DNA of 64,000 nt from contig NZ_AP014879.1 in the NCBI RefSeq assembly GCF_002355735.1, positions 186,001 through 250,000 of the forward strand, in the 5' to 3' direction. The notes under the pieces are model-generated. The model made no database searches. It was not told the origin of the DNA and worked only from the letters and a program-made list of their open reading frames with translations. The stretch is from Sulfuricaulis limicola (GTDB lineage Bacteria > Pseudomonadota > Gammaproteobacteria > Acidiferrobacterales > Sulfurifustaceae). Made by a program: the position numbers and the translations under genes. Below are positions 42,936 to 52,006 of this stretch, in pieces; within the stretch, counting starts at the first letter, position 1, and every line of letters begins with the position of its first letter.

Positions 42936-43397
42936 CTAGTGCGATACTCTCGTGACGCCACCACCCGACAGTATCCGCACGCGTTCGCCGACCTTGAATA
43001 TCTCCTTCTCTTCGGCGGCCTGGGTCACGGCGATCAGGCGGCCGCCATCGAGCTTGACTGTAATCTCCACGCCTTTCTGCTTGGTGGTACCTTCTTCCAC
43101 AGCCGCACCGGCAACGCCGCCGACGACGGCGCCCAAGACGCCGCCGATGATCTGACCTTTGCCGCCGCCTACATTGCTGCCAGCGACACCGCCAACCACG
43201 GCGCCGGCACCGGTGCCGACGCCGGACTTGGTGCCTTCAATCTTCACCTCGCGCACGGATTCCACCGTGCCCATCTGCACTTCCTGGACCCCGCGAGTCT
43301 GGGTGCGTTCGTAATCGCCGCTGCCAAGGCCGCCGGCGCAGGCGGAAAGCAGCAAGGTCGTCAGCAGACTGGCAATGAGTGCAACGGTGTGGCGCAT
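42936..43397 (-). CDS. SlyB/Pcp-like glycine-zipper outer-membrane lipoprotein
   Basis: A 153-residue lipoprotein (lipobox LLSACA, Cys20). A glycine-zipper helix hairpin spans about 60-102 (GVGTGAGAVVGGVAGSNVGG, GQIIGGVLGAVVGGVAGAAV). A C-terminal strand region (VEITVKLDGGRLIAVTQ, FKVGERVRIL) resembles SlyB/Pcp. Such proteins support outer-membrane stability under stress. Confidence 0.9.
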   Translation of the reverse strand: MRHTVALIASLLTTLLLSACAGGLGSGDYERTQTRGVQEVQMGTVESVREVKIEGTKSGVGTGAGAVVGGVAGSNVGGGKGQIIGGVLGAVVGGVAGAAVEEGTTKQKGVEITVKLDGGRLIAVTQAAEEKEIFKVGERVRILSGGGVTRVSH

Positions 43398-43474
43398 GAT
43401 CGTCTCCGGCGTTGGTAAATAAAAACCAGTGTATCACCCTTGGATACGCGCCGGCATGTCGAGTTCCCGACCGG

Positions 43475-43732
43475 CTACTGGCGCACGAAGTCTATAACGA
43501 TCAGCCCCGGCTCGCGGTTGACGTAATTGATGCTGACCGTGGAGCCGTAACGTTGTTGCAGCTGGTTCAGCAGTGGAATCGGGTCGTGGTCGTTGGCAAA
43601 GCGCATGGTCTCGCCCGGTTGCAGCGCGTCGAGCGCGCCGAATATGGCGGCATGGCGAAAGCGCTTGGCGATGCCGCGCGCGTCGAAGGGGTAGATCTGT
43701 TCGGGCAGAAGATGCAGGTGCGGTCCGGACAT
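43475..43732 (-). CDS. DUF2249 protein
   Basis: An 85-residue protein with the DUF2249 pattern: FDARGIAKRFRHAAIFGALD, LQPGETMRFANDHDPIPLLN, QLQQRYG and PGLIVIDFV. DUF2249 proteins often sit beside NnrS, hemerythrin-like and denitrification genes; the biochemical role is unknown. An FNR-type palindrome (43840-43853) is upstream with a -10-like TAAATT. Confidence 0.85.
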   Translation of the reverse strand: MSGPHLHLLPEQIYPFDARGIAKRFRHAAIFGALDALQPGETMRFANDHDPIPLLNQLQQRYGSTVSINYVNREPGLIVIDFVRQ

Positions 43733-43839
43733 GGGGCCTCCAGGTTAAGGTTGATCGGGTCGGTTTCACCCCGGTGGATTGACCCTCCGCCCGGCAGGTG
43801 AATACCCAAGCAATTTAATCAGGAATTAAACGGGGCACC

Positions 43840-43853
43840 TTGATGGAGATCAA
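43840..43853 (-). promoter_or_regulatory. FNR/DNR-type box TTGAT-N4-ATCAA
   Basis: Perfect palindrome in front of the minus-strand DUF2249 gene. On that strand a -10-like TAAATT begins exactly 22 nt after the box, which places the box near -41.5 (class II activation). The 201-nt gap to the flavoprotein gene has no other feature. Confidence 0.75.
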
Positions 43854-43933
43854 GCCGGTTTGAAGCGCCCAACGTTGGGGTTCGGCGCTGCGCGCCTCAC
43901 CCCAACCTACATTAAAACCAAAACTAGCGGGGT

Positions 43934-46900
43934 TCAAACGCGCGCGACCTGGTGTTGCGTCAACAGATAATCCAGCCACTGGCTGGTCAGGTGCTCCTGT
44001 ACCCGGTTCTGCGACAGGCGCTGGTCGAGGTTGTCGAGGTCGACGATGTCGAGCGGCTGGTCCTGCCACGAGCAGCTGAACACCGCCTTGGTGCGCTTGC
44101 CGGTGGCAGGGTCGATCTGCCATTGCAGGCATTGCGAGCACACGCCCTTGAGACAGCATTGCATCGGGGTGTTGATCGAGCCGGTTGTCGCCGGTTGCTG
44201 CGTCAGGTACGGCTTAAGCTCCTTTTTGCGGCCGTCGCGGATCAGGCGCACCAGCCGGTTGCTGCCGACCACCAGCATGCGCGTGACTTCTTCGAGCTTG
44301 ATCGGAACGTCGCCGAGCTTGCCCGCGGCGTATTGCACGATCGCGTCCAGCACCGGCGCGGTGACGGCGCGGTCCTGCGGCCGGCGCGGCTTGACCGGCG
44401 CGCCGCCGGCGGTGATCCACAGCACCGCGTCCGCGGCCGCCTCGATCTCGTCCTGGCAGAACACATCCTGCGCGCTGTCGAAGCAGCCGACGAACAGCAC
44501 GCGGTTGTGCTTCTCACGCAGCGCTCTTCCGGTGGATTGCACGTGCGCCGCGCCGTGGCGGCCGCCGATGAAAAGAATGGTCTCACCGCCATCCGGAATG
44601 GTCGCGCGCACGCCGGTCGGGCCCATGAGCGCCACCGGCTCGCCCGGCTTCAGCCCCGCCACCAGGCGCGAGCTGGCGCCGCGCTCGATCACCATGAGCG
44701 ACACCAGGCCCGTGGCCGGGTCGACGCGCGCGCCGGTCATGGCCAGCGCCTCGGTTTGCAGGCGCGTGCCGTCCACCAGCGCCGACTGCGTCTCGAAATT
44801 CTGCAGGCGGAAGAACTGTCCGGCCTTGAATCGTTTCGCCGCCATCGGCGCGCGCACCGTGAGCTGCACCACCGAGGGCGTGAGGCGCCGGACCGACTCC
44901 ACCCGCGCGGCCAGCGCTTCCTCGATGCGCGCGCGGAATTGATGGTATTCCCTGACGTCGCCTTTCTGGTTCACGCGCGCGCCGAGCGTCGCCACGATTT
45001 TGGGATAGGTGCGCAGCCCGGAGGCGACGGCCTTGACCACGCTGCCGTGGAACACCGGGTGCGTATCGCCGAGAAAACTCACGTGCCGCCCCTCGGGGCT
45101 CGTGTAGGACGTGAATGGGCCGAAGTCGGGAATCTTGCAATGCGGCGCGACCGCGATCGGCTCCAGGCCGCCGAGCACGGCGTGGTGGGTCTGGTAGTGA
45201 CCGCGTTCCTTGAGGAACGTGTTCTTGTGTTCGAACTCGTAGGCCACGTTCGGGCGCGCGCCGGTGGCGACCAGAATCGCGCGCGTCGGGATGACCACTT
45301 CCTCGCCGGTATCCAGCCACTTGCCGTTTTCATCCGGCCGCAGCCGTTTGGCCAGCAGCGCCTCGACCTGGCCGTCGGCGTCCACGCGCGCCTCTTTCGG
45401 GTCGAGGCCCTCGGCGTAGTAAATGCCTTCCTCGAAGGCCTTGATGATTTCCTCGTGGTTGCGGGTGTAGGCCGGCGACTGGTTCATGCCCTTGCGGTAG
45501 GCGATGGTGACGCCGCCCCACTGGCGGATGAGTTTCAGGAAATCGGGCGCGGTGCCGGCCGTGCGTGCGCGTTCACGCTCCGCGCGCACCGCGCGGCCGT
45601 GGGCGAGAAATTCATCGAGGATATTCAGCGAGGCCTTGTCGAGCCCGGCGCGCACCGCGGCTTCACCTTTGGCCTTGGCCAGCGTCTCGTAGCGCTCCAG
45701 CATCTTTTCGACCTGCACGATGTAATACGCCTGGATCTCGGTGGCGGTATCCACGCCGGTGAGGCCGCCGCCGATCACCACCGCCGGCAGGCGCACCTGC
45801 AGGTTGGCGAGGCTGGAATGCTTGGCGGCGCCGGTCAGTTGCAGCGCCATGAGGAAATCGTTGGCCTGGCGCATGCCGGGCGCGAGGCTGCCGGGGATGG
45901 GCAGGGCCTGCGGCAGGCCGGCGCCGATGCAGATGGCGATGTGATCGAAGCCGAGGTGCCAGGCGTCCTCCACGGTCAGCGTGCCGCCGAAACGCACGCC
46001 GCCGAACACCTGGAAATGCGGACGCCGCGCCAGCGACAGATAGATGAGCTTGAGGAAGTTCTTGTCCCAGCGGTTGGTGATGCCGTACTCGGCCACACCG
46101 CCGAAGCCCGCCATGATGCGGGTGTCGAGGGATTCCTCGAGCGTCGTGAAATCGCGGATCGGCTCGCGCACCAGCTCCTCGGGCAGTGGCTCGATCTTGA
46201 GCCCTTCCGCGCCGACCACGGCGAAGCCTTCCATGAGCATGTGATGCGCCAGCGTGAAGCCCGCCGGGCCCATGCCGAACACCAGCACCTTGAGGCTGTT
46301 ATAGGGTTTGGGCAACCATTGTTGTGGGCGCAGCGGGTTCCAGCGGATCAGCAGGTCGTAGATCTCCACACCCCACGGCAGGTCGAGCACGTCGGTGAGG
46401 ATGCGTGTCTCGGCCTGCGGGATGTTCACCGGGTCCTGCTTCTGGTAGATGCAGGCCTTCATGCAGTCGTTGCAGATGCGATGCCCGGTGGCGGCGCACA
46501 TCGGGTTGTCGACCGTGATCATGGCGAGCGCGCCGATGGTATGCCCCGACTTTTTCAGGCTGTGCATCTCGGAAATCTTCTCGTCCAGCGGGCAGCCGGT
46601 GAGCGTCACGCCCAGCGGATTGACCTTGAGGCCCTTGTCCGGCTCACCTTTTTTTTCCGGGAAACCTTTGGAGCAGAAGTCGCCGTCGTGGTCGTGGCAG
46701 TAGATGCAGTAATTGATTTCGTTCTGCACCTCGCGCGCGCCCATGCGCGGGTCGGTGAGCCGGAAGCCGTCGCGCGGGCGCAGGTGCTCCGCCGGCCCGG
46801 CCACGCGCCCGACGGCGTCGTTGAGCGGCACGATCGGGACCAGCCTCTGGTGGTCGATGCCCTCCGGCAGGCGGAAGCTCACCCAGCCTTTGACCGCGGC

Positions 46901-47461
46901 CTTGCCCTCGGGCACGGTGAGCGCGCGCAGGCACCAGCGCGTGAGTTTCTCGATGGGCTCAGCATGGGCCTTTTCGTCCAGCAGCAATTTCTCGCCATAT
47001 TTCGCGATCGCCAGCTCGCGATCAGTGGAGTCGAGGCTCGCCTGTTTGAGTGTTTGCGTCAGCCACGCGTCCAGTTCGGCGAAGCTCTCGAATTCCTCTT
47101 TTTTCAGCAGGCGCCGGCGGGCGCGGCGCTGCACGAACAGTTTCTTGAAATGAAACACCGGATCGTGCGCCAGCGTGCCGCGGCGCGTGGCTTCCAGCGC
47201 ATCCCGGATGTTGAAGAGATGGGCGATGAACTCGTCCAGCACCGGCCCGCAGGCAAGCAGCAGTTCGCTCACCTGCAACGGCGTGAGGGTTTCCTTGCCG
47301 GCGCGCCAGGCGATGAGAGAATCGTGCGCCTTGGCGTCGTGTTCGCGCAGGCGCTCCAGGAACAGGCCGTCGATCTTTTGCAGGCCTTCCGGCGTGAACA
47401 ACTCGGCGAAGGTCAGGCCGTGATTCAGCACCAGGGCCGGCGACAGTTCGGGTCGGGACAT
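43934..47461 (-). CDS. Large fused flavin/Fe-S pyridine-nucleotide oxidoreductase (GltD/NfnB-like plus PyrK/NfnA-like)
   Basis: A 1175-residue multidomain protein. Residues 1-240 are helical and not assigned. Cys clusters at C252/C255/C263/C290 and C322/C330/C333/C337 probably bind Fe-S centres. Residues 390-830 are a GltD-like disulfide-oxidoreductase module with two dinucleotide motifs (VLVFGMGPAGFTL, 393-405; VVIGGGLTGVDTA, 561-573) and the ATG-type loop LVATGARPN. Residues 850-1075 are a ferredoxin-NADP-reductase/PyrK-like module. A PyrK-like [2Fe-2S] set lies at C1103/C1108/C1111/C1130. It resembles the two subunits of the bifurcating Nfn complex joined in one chain. Role inferred: electron transfer between NAD(P)H and a ferredoxin-like partner. 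Confidence 0.82.
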   Translation of the reverse strand: MSRPELSPALVLNHGLTFAELFTPEGLQKIDGLFLERLREHDAKAHDSLIAWRAGKETLTPLQVSELLLACGPVLDEFIAHLFNIRDALEATRRGTLAHDPVFHFKKLFVQRRARRRLLKKEEFESFAELDAWLTQTLKQASLDSTDRELAIAKYGEKLLLDEKAHAEPIEKLTRWCLRALTVPEGKAAVKGWVSFRLPEGIDHQRLVPIVPLNDAVGRVAGPAEHLRPRDGFRLTDPRMGAREVQNEINYCIYCHDHDGDFCSKGFPEKKGEPDKGLKVNPLGVTLTGCPLDEKISEMHSLKKSGHTIGALAMITVDNPMCAATGHRICNDCMKACIYQKQDPVNIPQAETRILTDVLDLPWGVEIYDLLIRWNPLRPQQWLPKPYNSLKVLVFGMGPAGFTLAHHMLMEGFAVVGAEGLKIEPLPEELVREPIRDFTTLEESLDTRIMAGFGGVAEYGITNRWDKNFLKLIYLSLARRPHFQVFGGVRFGGTLTVEDAWHLGFDHIAICIGAGLPQALPIPGSLAPGMRQANDFLMALQLTGAAKHSSLANLQVRLPAVVIGGGLTGVDTATEIQAYYIVQVEKMLERYETLAKAKGEAAVRAGLDKASLNILDEFLAHGRAVRAERERARTAGTAPDFLKLIRQWGGVTIAYRKGMNQSPAYTRNHEEIIKAFEEGIYYAEGLDPKEARVDADGQVEALLAKRLRPDENGKWLDTGEEVVIPTRAILVATGARPNVAYEFEHKNTFLKERGHYQTHHAVLGGLEPIAVAPHCKIPDFGPFTSYTSPEGRHVSFLGDTHPVFHGSVVKAVASGLRTYPKIVATLGARVNQKGDVREYHQFRARIEEALAARVESVRRLTPSVVQLTVRAPMAAKRFKAGQFFRLQNFETQSALVDGTRLQTEALAMTGARVDPATGLVSLMVIERGASSRLVAGLKPGEPVALMGPTGVRATIPDGGETILFIGGRHGAAHVQSTGRALREKHNRVLFVGCFDSAQDVFCQDEIEAAADAVLWITAGGAPVKPRRPQDRAVTAPVLDAIVQYAAGKLGDVPIKLEEVTRMLVVGSNRLVRLIRDGRKKELKPYLTQQPATTGSINTPMQCCLKGVCSQCLQWQIDPATGKRTKAVFSCSWQDQPLDIVDLDNLDQRLSQNRVQEHLTSQWLDYLLTQHQVARV

Positions 47462-47591
47462 GAGGGCTTCGATGTAAATCTTGTGTTGGCTGGTTCAGCG
47501 AGCGCGTATTGTAAGTCCTGCTACGCCGGAATGCATGAGACAAAACGCGACGCCCGGCAATTTGGGGCCGGGCGTTGCGACGGGCCGTACG

Positions 47592-47789
47592 CTATTTCGT
47601 CTTGCAGGTGTTGATGCCGAGCAGCGCCCAGCCCGGGCACCAGCCAAAGACCACGGTCAGGATGGGAATAATCCCGATCAGCCCGAGCCAGCGCAGGTTG
47701 CCTTCCAGAAAGTACAGCAGGCTGAGGAGTCCGATACCTATTAGAACGCGCAGGGTCTTGTCGACAGGATGACCGACATTGCATTGCAT
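47592..47789 (-). CDS. DUF2892 small inner-membrane protein
   Basis: A 65-residue protein with the DUF2892 pattern: NVGHPVDKTLRVLIGIGLLS, then a second helix with GLIGIIPILTVVFGWCPGWA and LLGINTC. Two membrane helices are expected. A strong AGGAGG lies 4 nt before the first ATG. Family members occur with rhodanese domains and in sulfur or nitrogen-oxide gene sets. Function unknown. Confidence 0.88.
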   Translation of the reverse strand: MQCNVGHPVDKTLRVLIGIGLLSLLYFLEGNLRWLGLIGIIPILTVVFGWCPGWALLGINTCKTK

Positions 47790-47862
47790 AAAACCTCCTT
47801 TTGCTCGGGGAAAATATCCCCATCACTATAAACAGGTAACGTGGGGCAGGGCCGGCCTCATT

Positions 47863-48336
47863 TCAACGCCGCCACTCGCCCGATTTCCCGCCGGATTTGG
47901 CCACCAGACCGATGTCGGTCAGCGTCATGCCGCGATCCACGGCCTTGCACATGTCATAGATGGTGAGCAGGGCGATTTCGACGGCGGTCAGCGCCTCCAT
48001 TTCGACGCCCGTCTGCGCCCGGGTGCGCACGGTGGCGCGACAAAATACCGCAGAACGTTTTTCATCGGCCGTCAGCTCGATATCCACGGCGCTGAGGGGA
48101 ATGGCATGGCACAGCGGGATGAGCTCGGCGGTTTTCTTGGCCGCCATGATGCCGGCCACGCGCGCCACCGCGAGTACGTCGCCTTTTTTGTGCCCGCCTT
48201 CAATGATGAGCCGGAGCGTTTCCGGCTGCATGCGGATCAGTCCTTCGGCCACGGCCTCACGCGCGGTAATGTCTTTCGCGCCCACGTCGACCATGCGCGC
48301 CGCGCCGGATTCGTCGAGATGGGTCAGTTTGGCCAT
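47863..48336 (-). CDS. moaC: Cyclic pyranopterin monophosphate synthase MoaC
   Basis: A 157-residue enzyme of the first step of molybdenum-cofactor synthesis, acting after MoaA. Signatures: [78 protein letters not shown] and MCKAVDRGM with the active-site Lys/Asp. Complete and of normal length. moaB follows upstream on the same strand. Confidence 0.97.
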   Translation of the reverse strand: MAKLTHLDESGAARMVDVGAKDITAREAVAEGLIRMQPETLRLIIEGGHKKGDVLAVARVAGIMAAKKTAELIPLCHAIPLSAVDIELTADEKRSAVFCRATVRTRAQTGVEMEALTAVEIALLTIYDMCKAVDRGMTLTDIGLVAKSGGKSGEWRR

Positions 48337-48340
48337 AAAA

Positions 48341-48427
48341 AATTCCTGATTTCTAATTTCTGATTCCTGACCGGACTACGCAACGTGATACTCAGAGTCA
48401 AATATGACAAATCTGAAATCAGGAATT
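48341..48427. repeat. Inverted repeat between moaB and moaC
   Basis: AATTCCTGATTTC (48341-48353) and GAAATCAGGAATT (48415-48427) are perfect 13-bp reverse complements enclosing an AT-rich 61-nt spacer. The element fills the 95-nt moaB-moaC gap. Confidence 0.7.
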
Positions 48428-48431
48428 CGGT

Positions 48432-48971
48432 TCATTTGGGCGCCGGATCGTGCCGGATGCGCGGCAGCATTTCGGTGAGGTTGCAAGGACCGGTGGTTGC
48501 GTTCAACTGCGGCAGAATGATCTTGTCCATGCCGGTGCGGCAGGCACCGGTCGAGCCCGGCAGGCAGAAGATGAAGGTGTCGTCGGCCACGCCGGCGAGC
48601 GCGCGCGACTCGATGGTGGAAGTCCCGATCTCCTCGTAGGACAGCCAGCGGAACAGCTCGCCGAAACCGGGGATGGGCTTGGTGATGAGCGGCGCCACGG
48701 CCTCGGGTGTCACGTCGCGCCGGGTCAGGCCGGTGCCGCCGGTGGAGATGACCGCGTCCACGCTTTTGTCCGCTACCCAGGCACGCAACTGTGCGCGCAG
48801 TTTCTCGACGTCGTCTGGCAGGATGACGCGCGCCGCCAGCTTGTGTCCGGCGCTTTCCAGCCGTTCCTGGATGAGATCGCCGGAAGTGTCGTTCGCGCGC
48901 GTGCGCGTGTCCGACACCGTCAGGATCGCGACGTTCAGGGGGATGAAAGGGCCTTTGGTTTTTTTGCTCAT
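48432..48971 (-). CDS. moaB: Molybdenum cofactor biosynthesis protein MoaB
   Basis: A 179-residue MogA/MoaB-fold protein: [60 protein letters not shown] and [19 protein letters not shown]. Thought to adenylylate molybdopterin before molybdate insertion. It is longer than MogA at neither end; MoaB is the better label from the sequence style. Confidence 0.94.
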   Translation of the reverse strand: MSKKTKGPFIPLNVAILTVSDTRTRANDTSGDLIQERLESAGHKLAARVILPDDVEKLRAQLRAWVADKSVDAVISTGGTGLTRRDVTPEAVAPLITKPIPGFGELFRWLSYEEIGTSTIESRALAGVADDTFIFCLPGSTGACRTGMDKIILPQLNATTGPCNLTEMLPRIRHDPAPK

Positions 48972-48981
48972 GAATGGAATC

Positions 48982-49056
48982 AGTGAAAAGTTAAAAGTGT
49001 AAAGTGAAAAGTTTATGAGGTTTTCATTTTACATTTTTAACTTTTCATTTTTCACT
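48982..49056. repeat. AGTGAAAAGTTAAAAG-type inverted repeat
   Basis: AGTGAAAAGTTAAAAGTG at the left and TTAACTTTTCATTTTTCACT at the right form an imperfect long palindrome in the moaB/regulator gap. AT-rich against a GC-rich background; a common extragenic repeat type. Confidence 0.65.
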
Positions 49057-49061
49057 GCTTT

Positions 49062-49766
49062 TTACTCTTTCGGCGGCAGGTGCACGATCTCGCGCAGGGC
49101 CTGCACGTCGCGGATGGTGATGTGATTGCCGTGCACCTCGATCAGGCCGCCCTGGCGCAGCTTGGCCAGGATGCGCGACAGCGTCTCCGGCTGGATCGCG
49201 AGACGCGAAGCGATGACGCCCTTGGGCGTGGTGAGCTGCACCTCGGGCGAGGTCCTGACGTCGCGCGGGATTTCCTCGAGCAGATAGGCCACCAGGCGGT
49301 AGGTGGCGTTTTGCAGCGTCAGGCTTTCGATCTGGTTCACCAGCATGTGCAGGCGCCGGCTCATGGAACCCAGCAGGCCGAAGGTGGCGTCGCTCGAATC
49401 GCGCAACAGGTTGAGAAAGGCCTTCTGCTCGAAGGCGTAGAGCCGGCTTTCGTTGATGGCTTCGGCGTTGACCGGGTAGCGCCCCTGGGCGCCCATGAAC
49501 ATGACCGCCTCGGCGAAGGTCTCGCCCGGGCGCATGATCTCGATGATTTTCTCGTCGCCTTCCGGAGACAGGCGGAACAGCTTGACCAGTCCATCGCGCA
49601 GGAAATAAAACCGTTCCGCCGGCTGTCCCTGGCGGAACAGCGTCTTGCCGGTATCGAGATGGATGTCCTGCATGCCGTTGACGAGCGTTTGCAGATGCGG
49701 CTCCGACATGTCGGCGAACAGGTAGGCGCGGCGCAACTCGCGCGCGGCATCGGGTGATCGGTTCAT
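49062..49766 (-). CDS. dnr: Crp/Fnr-family regulator, DNR-like
   Basis: A 234-residue regulator. The N-terminal cyclic-nucleotide-like sensor (GKTLFRQGQPAERFYFLRDG, FAEAVMFMGAQGRYPVNAEA) has no Fe-S cysteines, so it is not FNR itself. The C-terminal helix-turn-helix reads PKGVIASRLAIQPETLSRIL. This is the layout of DNR, the haem-dependent nitric-oxide sensor controlling denitrification. Its place beside moa genes and an FNR-type box supports that reading; the ligand is inferred. Confidence 0.85.
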   Translation of the reverse strand: MNRSPDAARELRRAYLFADMSEPHLQTLVNGMQDIHLDTGKTLFRQGQPAERFYFLRDGLVKLFRLSPEGDEKIIEIMRPGETFAEAVMFMGAQGRYPVNAEAINESRLYAFEQKAFLNLLRDSSDATFGLLGSMSRRLHMLVNQIESLTLQNATYRLVAYLLEEIPRDVRTSPEVQLTTPKGVIASRLAIQPETLSRILAKLRQGGLIEVHGNHITIRDVQALREIVHLPPKE

Positions 49767-49795
49767 GGCGTAATCATAACCTCAGTCAGGGCCGC

Positions 49796-49809
49796 TTGAC
49801 CAAGGTCAA
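49796..49809. promoter_or_regulatory. FNR/DNR-type box TTGAC-CAAG-GTCAA
   Basis: A perfect palindrome in the 127-nt gap between the divergent DNR-like and thioredoxin-like genes, 30 nt from the DNR-like ATG. It could serve either direction. A TATGAT lies 17 nt away towards the regulator gene, so the box may overlap its -35 and give autoregulation. Confidence 0.65.
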
Positions 49810-49893
49810 TGCCCTTGCCGGCGCTTCACTCCAATGTACCTCGGCGTTGCTCCGTGTGCGTTTCACCCTCGGCCCGAAGGATAAAGACAGGTT

Positions 49894-50157
49894 ATGAAGG
49901 TACAACTGGTGGTCACGGACGCGTGCGCGCCGTGTGATCAGGCCGAGGCGGTCTGGCGCGTGGTGGCGGCCGAACGCGAACTGGATTTCACGGTCGTGCA
50001 CCTGGACTCGCCCGAGGGCCAGTGGATCGTGAACCGCTGGCGGCTGCGCACGGTCCCGGCGCTGGTCATCGACGACAAGCTGGTGGCCATCGGCGTGCAG
50101 AGCCCGGTCGAGGCGCGCGCCTTGGTGGCGCGGGCGCCGCAGCGAAAATATCCCTGA
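49894..50157 (+). CDS. Small thioredoxin/glutaredoxin-fold protein
   Basis: An 87-residue protein with a Cys-Ala-Pro-Cys redox motif at 11-14 (TDACAPCDQA) and the cis-Pro loop LRTVPALVIDDKLV. The fold matches thioredoxin-like small disulfide reductases. No signal peptide, so cytoplasmic. Lies just before moeA and may share its transcript (31-nt gap). Confidence 0.82.
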   Translation: MKVQLVVTDACAPCDQAEAVWRVVAAERELDFTVVHLDSPEGQWIVNRWRLRTVPALVIDDKLVAIGVQSPVEARALVARAPQRKYP

Positions 50158-50188
50158 ATCAGGGCAGGCTCTGGGACGGGGACGCGAA

Positions 50189-51406
50189 ATGCGCTACCGT
50201 CTTGGGATGCTGACTTTGGAACAAGCCCGCGACGCCATTCTCGCGGAAGTAACGCCATCGGCCTCGACGCAGACAGTGTCGTTGGCGCAGGCGCATGGCC
50301 GTTTCGCCGCGCAGGAACTGCACGCACAGGTCGATAACCCCGCGTTCGACAATTCCGCCATGGACGGCTATGCCGTGCGCGCCGCCGACCTGGTGGCCGC
50401 CGGTTTCGCGCTGCCGCTGCGCGGCGAGTGCCGCTGCGGCGATGCGCCGGGCAAGCTCGCCGCCGGAACCACGATGCGCATTTTCACCGGCGCGCCCATG
50501 CCCGAGGGTGCCGACACCATCGTGATCCAGGAGGATGTAAAGTTCGAAGACAACAGGGTCATTTTTCCCAAATCGGCGCAGCCGGGCAGTCACCTGCGCC
50601 GCCGTGGCGAGGATTTCCGGCGCGGCGATACGCTGTATCGTCCCGGACGAAAACTGTCGGCTTACGACCTGGCGCTGTTGTCCGCCGCCGGTGTGGCGGA
50701 AATTCCGGTTTATCCCCGGGCGCGCGTGCTGGTGGCCGCCACCGGCGACGAGCTGGTGGCGCCCGGCACGCCGCTGCAACCCGGCCAGATATACGAATCC
50801 AATCGCCTGGCGACATTATTATTGCTGCGCGAGCTGGGCATGGACGCCGTGGACGGCGGCACGGTGCGCGACGACCCGGCCGCGTTGCGCGCCTGGCTCC
50901 AGTCCTCCACGGATTATGACTTCGTCATCACCAGCGGCGGCGCCTCGGTCGGCGATCACGATTTGGTGAAGCAGGTGTTCGCCGAGATCGGCGAGATAAA
51001 ATTCTGGAAGGCGAAGATCAAGCCGGGCAAGCCGATCGCCTTCGGGCGCGTGGGAACGCGCACGCATTTTTTCGCGCTGCCCGGCAACCCGGTGTCGAGT
51101 CTCGTGACCTTCAAGCTGTTCGTCGAGCCCGCGCTCATCGCCTGGCATCACGGCGCCTCGCACCTGCCGCAACTGGCGGCGACCGCCGCCAACGATTTCC
51201 GGCGTCACCCCGGCCGCACCGAGTTCTTGCGCGCGCGGATCGTGGCCGAAGGTGGCAAGCTCGTCGCCACCGCCCTGCGCGGCCAGGGCTCGCACATGCT
51301 GGGACCGCTGCGCGAGACCAACGGATTCATCCGCGTCGAGGCCGACAGCGCCGGTTTCCAGCAGGGTGAATCGGTTGTGGTTATTCCCTTGAGCACGGAA
51401 TTCTGA
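50189..51406 (+). CDS. moeA: Molybdopterin molybdenumtransferase
   Basis: A 405-residue enzyme that inserts molybdate into adenylylated molybdopterin. Visible: NPAFDNSAMDGYAVRAADL, MRIFTGAPMPEGADTIVIQE, SHLRRRGEDFRRGD, VAATGDELVAPGTPLQPGQI, TSGGASVGDHD and FALPGNPVSSLVTFKLFV. The ATG at 50189 has a GGGGA before it; ATG 50207 is the alternative. It precedes mobA by 5 nt. Confidence 0.96.
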   Translation: MRYRLGMLTLEQARDAILAEVTPSASTQTVSLAQAHGRFAAQELHAQVDNPAFDNSAMDGYAVRAADLVAAGFALPLRGECRCGDAPGKLAAGTTMRIFTGAPMPEGADTIVIQEDVKFEDNRVIFPKSAQPGSHLRRRGEDFRRGDTLYRPGRKLSAYDLALLSAAGVAEIPVYPRARVLVAATGDELVAPGTPLQPGQIYESNRLATLLLLRELGMDAVDGGTVRDDPAALRAWLQSSTDYDFVITSGGASVGDHDLVKQVFAEIGEIKFWKAKIKPGKPIAFGRVGTRTHFFALPGNPVSSLVTFKLFVEPALIAWHHGASHLPQLAATAANDFRRHPGRTEFLRARIVAEGGKLVATALRGQGSHMLGPLRETNGFIRVEADSAGFQQGESVVVIPLSTEF

Positions 51407-51411
51407 CGGCG

Positions 51412-52005
51412 ATGGAAATTGCGACACGCGACATCACGGGCGTCATTCTCGCCGGCGGCCGCGGCAGTCGCCTCGGCGGCGCCGACAAGGGCCTGGTGCC
51501 TCTGCGCGGCCGGCCGCTGGTGGAATATGCCATCGATGCCTTGCGGCCGCAGGTGGGCGCGCTTTTGATCAGCGCCAACCGCCATCGCGACATCTATGCA
51601 TCCTACGGATACCCGGTGATCGCCGACGTCATGGGCGATTACGACGGACCGCTGGCGGGGATGTTAAGCGCCATGCGTGCCGCCGGCACCGCTTATATTC
51701 TGACCACGCCGTGCGACGCCCCGTCGATCCCGGCCGATCTGGCCCGGCGTCTGGCCGAAGCCCTGGTCAGCAACAATGCCGTTGCATCGGCGGTTTCCTT
51801 GCAGGGAAGTCTGCAGCCGGTGTTTGCCCTGCTGCGCTGCAGCCTGGCCGGCGATCTGGAGAAGTGCCTGAAACAGGGTGAACGCGGGGCCGGCGAATGG
51901 CTGCGTCGCCACCATGTGGTGCCGGTGGATTTTTCGGGCGCCACCGGGGAATTCGTGAATATCAACACCCCGCAGGAATTGCTGGCGCAGCAACATTACG
52001 GCTGA
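51412..52005 (+). CDS. mobA: Molybdenum cofactor guanylyltransferase MobA
   Basis: A 197-residue nucleotidyltransferase making the Mo-bis-MGD cofactor used by nitrate reductase and other DMSO-reductase-family enzymes. Signatures: GVILAGGRGSRLGGADKGLV with the GTP-binding loop, LLISANRH, GDYDGPLAGMLSAM, TTPCDAPSIPADL and FVNINTPQEL. Normal length and motifs. Confidence 0.96.
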   Translation: MEIATRDITGVILAGGRGSRLGGADKGLVPLRGRPLVEYAIDALRPQVGALLISANRHRDIYASYGYPVIADVMGDYDGPLAGMLSAMRAAGTAYILTTPCDAPSIPADLARRLAEALVSNNAVASAVSLQGSLQPVFALLRCSLAGDLEKCLKQGERGAGEWLRRHHVVPVDFSGATGEFVNINTPQELLAQQHYG

Positions 52006-52006
52006 A

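Noticed and set aside
43952-47614. 1220-codon open frame opposite the fused oxidoreductase
   Set aside because: The opposite frame has clear dinucleotide-binding motifs and Fe-S cysteines; this one is Arg/His/Gln-rich with none. Long antisense frames are expected at this GC content.
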